DNA of 64,000 bases from Trichobilharzia regenti (lineage: Eukaryota > Platyhelminthes > Trematoda > Strigeidida > Schistosomatidae), in the NCBI GenBank assembly GCA_944472135.2, contig OX235270.1, forward strand, positions 50,096,352 through 50,160,351. The letters are read 5' to 3'. The position numbers and the translations under genes were made by a program. Below are positions 58,612-64,000 of this stretch, one piece after another (position 1 is the stretch's first letter; every line of letters begins with the position of its first letter). The notes beneath the pieces were generated by a model. The model was not told the DNA's origin, made no database searches, and worked only from the letters and a program-made list of their open reading frames with translations.

Positions 58612-59832
58612 TTAATGATGCACAGGATGCACATATTTTGACCGATTACCTTCACTAAAATAAAAATCGCAGCTATGGCTTTTGTTATTTGCATTTTTAA
58701 ATAAAGTGAACTTGGATATGATAGACAGGATTTGAAGCTCGGGTGGATGATTTTCATATGGTTTCGTTCCCTGAGCTGGATGGTTAATTTGCGAAGCTTT
58801 CGTCACCCTACTGGGTGACATCTTCAGCGCATACACTTCAATTCGATGAAGTGAGCTTTTAGATTTCTCCACGAGTTTATTAATCATCTCTCCTAGTGAC
58901 CTTGGACGTGATCGGTTGTTTATGTGTGTTTTCACATCTTCTAGGTTACTTGTATTGGAACTGACTGTTTCTTTGACTTGAACTTTGACCCTTTGTGTGT
59001 GAAGTTTCTTTCTTATTGGTTGATCAATTTTGTCTATCTCTATGTGTCTATTGATTGATGATTCACTGGAATGCCAAGCTTCTAAAAATTCTCTAACATT
59101 CTTGTTGTTTCCTCTGTCTAATATTCGAACGTTGTCCCAGTCGAATTGATGCCCGTGGTTGTCTGTGTGTATTGATATGAGGGAATGGATATCATGTCTT
59201 TTGACGGCTAACTTATGTTTGTGGATACGAAGGGGACGTCCACTTTGGCCAATGTAGTGTTTTTCGCAGTTGTTACAATTTATTTTGTAGATGTTATTGG
59301 TTTTATCTTCTTTCGCTGTTGAGTCTTTTGGTTGACATAGAATTGAGTGAAGCGACTTTGTTGGTTTGTGTACGACGTCAATTCCTAAAGGTTTGAAGAG
59401 TCTTGTAGTGATTTCTGAGATGTCCTTTATGTATGGTAAGGCGATTTTCTTTGTGTTTTCCTTGGTGACTTTTGCTTTGGTAGGTTGGCTTGGAGGTATA
59501 TGTTTTTTGATGAAATTCCGTGGATATCCATTCTTTTGGAAGACGTCCATGAGGTACTTTTCTTCAATGTTCCTTAAGGTGGGAGTGCTGCAATGAGTCC
59601 TTGCTCTCTTGAATAGTGTTTGTATGAAATTCCTTTTGTGTGTTATTGGGTTGTTGCTGTTGTAATTTAGGATTTGGTCTGTGTGAGTTGATTTCCTATA
59701 AACTTGAGTTTCTAACTCCCCTGTGGTTGTTCGCTTGACTAAGACGTCCAAAAATGGTATTTTGTTCTCGGATTCCTCTTCTCTTGTGAATTTGTTGTGT
59801 GTGTTGTTTTTTCTGTTTGACCATTGGTACAA
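58612..59832 (-). CDS. Penelope-like element of another family: RT thumb to GIY-YIG, 5'-truncated
   Basis: A 406-codon ORF beginning after the RT catalytic motif: IPFLDVLVKRTTTGELE and VYRKSTHTDQIL (thumb), a linker, then the GIY-YIG domain NIYKINCNNCEKHYIGQSGRP at about residues 178-198. HGHQFDWDNVRILDRGN and REFLEAWHS follow, as in PLEs. YVDD is absent. The reading frame runs through the hammerhead region into the terminal sequence, so the last 60-80 codons may not be true coding. It lies immediately after the RTE 3' end. Confidence 0.82.
   Translation of the reverse strand: MYQWSNRKNNTHNKFTREEESENKIPFLDVLVKRTTTGELETQVYRKSTHTDQILNYNSNNPITHKRNFIQTLFKRARTHCSTPTLRNIEEKYLMDVFQKNGYPRNFIKKHIPPSQPTKAKVTKENTKKIALPYIKDISEITTRLFKPLGIDVVHKPTKSLHSILCQPKDSTAKEDKTNNIYKINCNNCEKHYIGQSGRPLRIHKHKLAVKRHDIHSLISIHTDNHGHQFDWDNVRILDRGNNKNVREFLEAWHSSESSINRHIEIDKIDQPIRKKLHTQRVKVQVKETVSSNTSNLEDVKTHINNRSRPRSLGEMINKLVEKSKSSLHRIEVYALKMSPSRVTKASQINHPAQGTKPYENHPPELQILSIISKFTLFKNANNKSHSCDFYFSEGNRSKYVHPVHH
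58788..58835 (-). ncRNA. Hammerhead ribozyme of the 58.6-kb PLE
   Basis: On minus: CUGAAGA (complement of 58821-58827), stem II GUCACCC/GGGUGAC with 4-nt loop (58802-58819), GAAA (complement of 58798-58801), palindromic AGCU, U17, with predicted cleavage between 58794 and 58793. Helix I pairs UGCG with CGCA. One extra U lies before stem II. Stem II is perfect over 7 bp, which suggests recent selection or youth. Confidence 0.65.
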
Positions 59833-59869
59833 TTGTTTGGCGTATCTCTTCCTGTGTTTTCTCGTTCAA

Positions 59870-60740
59870 GTTTGACAAGTTTGAGTATTGATTCAAGGGC
59901 AACGAAGAAATCAGTTTTCGAAGCTTCTGCAATATATTTATATTCTATGAATGCAATTTTCTTAAATATATGCGGAACATTATGCTGTTTTTTCCCCAAA
60001 GGTGTTAAAAATCAAGTTGCATATACATGCGGAAGTCAACAGATCTCTAATGAAATCTAGCTTGAAATGTTTTTTATTGTAATTAGGCACTTATTATACA
60101 CAAGGTCTAAAACTCTGCATTGTTTTTCCAAGATAATTATTGTTTGGTTTTAGTCAGTCGTGTTTAACAAATACAGTAATTTACTGTATCAGAAATATTA
60201 TTTCGAATGCAGCATGACATCAATTTTATGCAAAATTCTGTTACGTAATCTTTTTCCTATAATAAAATTCTTATGAAATACAAAACTTGAATATGTATGC
60301 GTAGAACTAACTCCATCTATTGATATCGTCTTAGTGTTCTATAAGTATAACTAGGTTATTTGACTATCAGTATCATCATTAAAATGAGCTGAAATTTTTT
60401 GAGATAAGTGCGTTTAATACTACTAATAACTTTATAATTTTCGGATGAGTGACGATCATCAAGAAGGTACAATCAAAACCACGAATCTTACAGAACAATT
60501 CTTCACTGGAAAATAAACTACCCCGACCTTTATTACTTTTGGTCTTGACAAAAGAATAAGAATGAGAGGAGTCGGCTAATTTGTCACTTTTGTTTGCTTT
60601 AATAATTTAGTATCGTGAAACCTATATGTTCTGCACTTCTCTGCAGTCTTGAGTCACGGATTTTATTTCATTTGTAATAATTTCCTCACAATGTTCCATT
60701 TATTTGTTATGAAAGTTTTATTCTGTCTTTTTATTTGCAG
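59870..60740. other. No gene recognised
   Basis: AT-rich. It contains the 5' limit of the PLE near 59870 and small motif-free ORFs. Confidence 0.35.
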
Positions 60741-60741
60741 C

Positions 60742-60781
60742 CACAAAAAGATATTGGAAACACTGGACCATCACTCCATTG
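60742..60781 (+). CDS. Candidate 40-nt internal exon
   Basis: Good acceptor (attctgtctttttatttgCAG) and donor (CATT|GTAAGG) borders enclose 40 nt with all three frames open. In the frame set by a donor at 54985 it reads TKRYWKHWTITP. Schistosome genes often have tiny exons, so this may be a real exon of a gene running beyond the window. No transcript evidence is available. Confidence 0.35.
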
Positions 60782-60789
60782 TAAGGCGG

Positions 60790-62055
60790 GGGGAGGGAGA
60801 TAAGAGACTTGGTTAAAGACCTTTATTAAGGAGAAACACACCATATTTATAAAATTTTAACCACATTGCAGTGCGGCTAGGTCAGTGGACAGTAAAGTGT
60901 TCTGACTAGTTGACACCCGGCCCAATGCTAAATAAGTTGTCCGATGAAGGTATAACATGTCCACAACGTAAACTGAAATAGGATTTGAGTAATAAATACT
61001 TCTACCTCTGCAACCAGTGACTTAAAATTTTGATTTCAATTCTGAACGCTTCCTATCAGCCTGCATTTCACTATAATTTCATCCAAATAACATCTCGACT
61101 ATGTGACAAGAGTATCGAATACTGTCAGTAGCTGGAAATCACATACCTTTACTGGAAGTTCTTTACCAGCCTGTTGGAGTTCATTTGGGAATATAATTCT
61201 CGGAGGTGTAAGCTGAATGATCTAACATTAAAAGTGGGATTGTTTCAATCGTTAAATATTTGGCTTCCTAATAGAGCCAGTTAACTTTCACTGTCAGACA
61301 GAATATTTGTGAATTTCACATATTTAATTTTTCATAGCAGTTTTTGTGTGAAGCTAGCTCAAACTAAACTGTCAAAAACATGGTGTATGTCTCAGTATTT
61401 TTGCAATCCGAAACTAATGGTAGCGTCAAGATTATCATGGTTATGATTAGGGTACAATATATTTTTAGATGATGACAGGATGACATATTTGCTCACTTAT
61501 TTATACTAAGTAAATCAACATATATTTTCCCTGGATGAAAAATTGGTATTATTTGATCAAAATATGTAACAGATTAGTAAATGTAGGCTGCTGTAAATAT
61601 AAAGATGTATAAATATTGTAATTCTCCAAGTATAACGTCATTCGTCACAACACCAAGTGAAATCAAATTTCTCTGTCTGGTCAGTTGGTCACTATGAGGC
61701 GAACAGATAACGCTTTTTACGGACATTTCGAAGGCATTGTTAAAGCATAAAAATGAATTAAATTCACATTGAAGATTCGAAAGTAGTACATATGTGGTGG
61801 TGTTATACGGACAATGGGTTTTAACCTGATATTATTCTCACATATTCCTACAGTTTAGTACTGCGTTAGCAACAGAATACTATGTATGTTTGAACATCGT
61901 ATTTCATATCGTTTAATGTGAACCAAAATCACACGCTCAGTGACTGGTAAGAGAATGTAAAACTGTATCTATATAAATAGCGGTTTGATAACTTGAAAAC
62001 ATACCTTGGCTTCCGTGTGTTGCCTTCTGCTGTTACACCTTAAATTCATAAGTAA
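60790..62055. other. No gene recognised
   Basis: AT-rich DNA. A GC-richer patch at 60870-60950 (gtgcggctaggtcagtggac onward) looks faintly tRNA-like but has no B box. Confidence 0.35.
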
Positions 62056-62059
62056 AAGG

Positions 62060-63240
62060 TGAAAACAGAGAAAAAAATTTTCTTTTCGAAGATTCATTTT
62101 CATGAGCTGTACAATGGTAATTATATTTAACAAAGAAATCTTTAGACTAATCAGAAACTGGTATACTTTGTCCTCAAAAAATGTACTACATAATGTAAAG
62201 TGTAAGAAAGGATGACTAATTGTTAGTTAGAAAACAGGCGGAAATTGGCATTGTGTAATAAGTGTGAGATAATGACTAATCAGTAAGGTCGTGTAGAATG
62301 GGCAGGAACTAGTGGTAAGGCGATAAAGTGTTCTTATATAAAACCTGTATGAAAAAGGAATGTTATTAATAAACAGTAATCGAGTGGTAATAAGATATGG
62401 ATGATGGGAATAATAATGATAATGAAATACTAGTAATAACAGTAATAATAGTGAACTTGTATAATAAAAAAGAAGAGGCAAGATTATAGTAAGAACTTTA
62501 CGCTGGTTACGTTAGGTCGAGAGAATGTATGTATTGCTTTTTAATGCAGAGGTCCGGTTTCCGATCTCGGATAGTTAATGCTTCAGCTATGCACAGATGG
62601 CGTAATTGAAGTTCCTTTGTACGATATTGAGGGACTCTGTGAAGCATTCATGCGAGGGTGCTTGGTGTCCGGAGACGACAAAGTGTTCGAGGATAGAGCT
62701 GCTGCTATTCTTCTTTTCTCCCCCGGCTAACCAGAATACGTTTGTGGACTTGACGTTGCGTACGGCCGATATACGTTTCTCCACACGAGCAAGTGAATTG
62801 ATAAATACACATTAAATTGGCCAAAAGCAGTATCTTATCCTTAGCATTAGACTGGATTGACTGTCTGCTGGAGAATGTGATACGTAAGGTGGCTGTCGGA
62901 AATGTCTTCTTCAGACATTTAGAAAGGCGGTTTCTAAGAATTTTTGCTGCAATGTCACCTTTGAATTCCAGGTTCATGATGAGAGTTTTCCTAGAAACAG
63001 TTGCGACGTTTGGCAACAGAGGCTTCTCTTTCATGCTTCTGTTGATGATACTTGGTGGATACCCGTTCTCTAGTAAAATTTCATGTAATAAATTTAATTC
63101 TTTCTCTATCACGTCTTCTGAACAAATTTTTCTAATCCTTGAACTTAATGTACGCACTAGGTTTCGCTTCGGCTCAATGGGACGAAGCTCTGGAAGTTGA
63201 TTAACTTGATATCTAAGCACAGCGTTTTCATCTGTCATCG
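62060..63240 (-). pseudogene. Penelope-like element, 3' half with terminus
   Basis: The ORF 62705-63238 begins in the RT thumb/linker (PIEPKRNLVRTLSSRIRKIC, then LLENGYPPSIINRSMKEK) and runs into GIY-YIG (CIYQFTCSCGETYIGRTQRQVHKR). Here the frame breaks, continuing in 62587-62784 as GGEKKNSSSSILEHFVVSGH. The 3' untranslated region (62060-62520) matches 44437-44892, so the copies are one family. RT catalytic motifs are absent. Confidence 0.85.
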
Positions 63241-63244
63241 GTTG

Positions 63245-64000
63245 ATAACAATGCGGTTAAGTATACATTCGATACTGAAATATTATGTATTAATAATATG
63301 TGAAGAATAACAGACGTGAATCCCATTGGTCTTGTAATTGCTGCTTACTGTCACCCTTACAGACTGATTCGAAATTTACAAATTTACAGCAAATATATAA
63401 ATATCTAAAGAGCAATGTTTGTTATATATAGGTTCGTTAAAATGTGTTTTATTCAATAAGAGTTTTGTTTAAATGTCAGGTTGCATTTGAAGCGAATAGT
63501 TTATAGTGGGGGTTGAGGAAACAAACAAACTTCTCTCTAGCGAGCCGATCCATGCTACACAAGCAGGCAGCGATTTTCAAAAAGCCTAAAGTACAGGAAA
63601 TACATATATATGGACTGAAGAAAGCAAGATTTTCATAGAGAAACACTCAATAAAAAGCAACCGAGTGTGTTATACAGTAGTCGGTTTAAGAACCTAATCA
63701 CCCAGTGATTTAACTTCTTAAATCACATTCTCTTACTCGCTTTTGTTATAAAAAAAGTATCAACATTATCCTTAAAATTGCTTTGTGTGTATTTGTTTAT
63801 ATTATAAACACTAGTGTTCTTAATGGGACGTTTTATTTTTTTTCTGCACATCACTTAGCAAAAATTTCATATTGATAATGAAAATTAAAGAAAAACAACT
63901 ACTTGATGGCTTTTAGAAAGCTTTTACTCTCTTCCCAAATGATCATACAAGACACAAACCTTTTTTGAACAATCACTTTTCCTTTTCTCTCAACGCTTTA
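63245..64000. other. No recognisable feature
   Basis: AT-rich DNA to the window end. Confidence 0.4.

Noticed and set aside
60870..60950. GC-richer tRNA-like patch
   Set aside because: No B box and no closed acceptor stem.
62080..62120. Hammerhead in the 62-kb PLE terminus (and 44462)
   Set aside because: CUCAUGA followed by GAAAA occurs, but no stem II could be drawn and the palindromic stem III is missing.
1..64000. CRISPR array, operons or bacterial genes
   Set aside because: No regularly spaced repeats; the content is animal retroelements and a eukaryotic signalling gene.

Overview
The window looks like nuclear DNA of a schistosome-type trematode (flatworm). It is A+T-rich and gene-poor, and almost everything recognisable outside one host gene is retroelement. 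The mix is typical of Schistosoma and relatives: tRNA-headed SINEs carrying a hammerhead ribozyme (Sm-alpha type), several Penelope-like (PLE) families, an SR2-like RTE LINE, a CR1-like LINE, and Ty3/gypsy remains including Boudicca-like solo LTRs. The species cannot be fixed from sequence alone.

One host gene is certain: an intron-free 1195-codon ORF at 19609-23196 (+) for EPAC, the cAMP-activated Rap exchange factor. It has DEP, cyclic-nucleotide-binding, REM, Ras-association and CDC25 catalytic domains and ends with the family's usual C-terminus. A second host gene is only suspected: a start-like exon at 54918-54984 and a well-bordered 40-nt exon at 60742-60781. The proposed intron would carry an RTE and a PLE.

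Layout. 0-5 kb: mostly featureless, with SINE copies at 3.46 and 5.06 kb. 6-10.3 kb: gypsy gag relic, RTE endonuclease relic, a head-to-head pair of ribozyme SINEs, and a PLE interrupted by a 700-bp foldback insert. 11.1-14.7 kb: decayed Ty3/gypsy (minus strand; NC, PR, RT, RH, IN in order). 15-16.5 kb: CR1-like LINE. 17.7-18.1 kb: PLE tail. 19.6-23.4 kb: EPAC. 24.9-31.5 kb: solo LTR, PLE terminal repeats with hammerhead motifs, a nested palindromic locus. 33-39.5 kb: tRNA SINEs, PLE relic, second solo LTR, RTE 3' end. 39.6-44.4 kb: empty AT-rich DNA. 44.4-51.3 kb: a block of three PLE copies on the minus strand, two with long ORFs. 52-53.5 kb: SINEs including a second head-to-head dimer. 54.9-60.8 kb: suspected host exons around RTE and PLE. 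62-63.2 kb: another PLE.

The recurrent theme is that hammerhead-bearing elements of unrelated types (SINE and several PLE families) repeatedly sit as head-to-head or foldback duplications. The ribozyme calls rest on hand-read core motifs and pairing. Activity and the mechanism of the foldbacks are inference.
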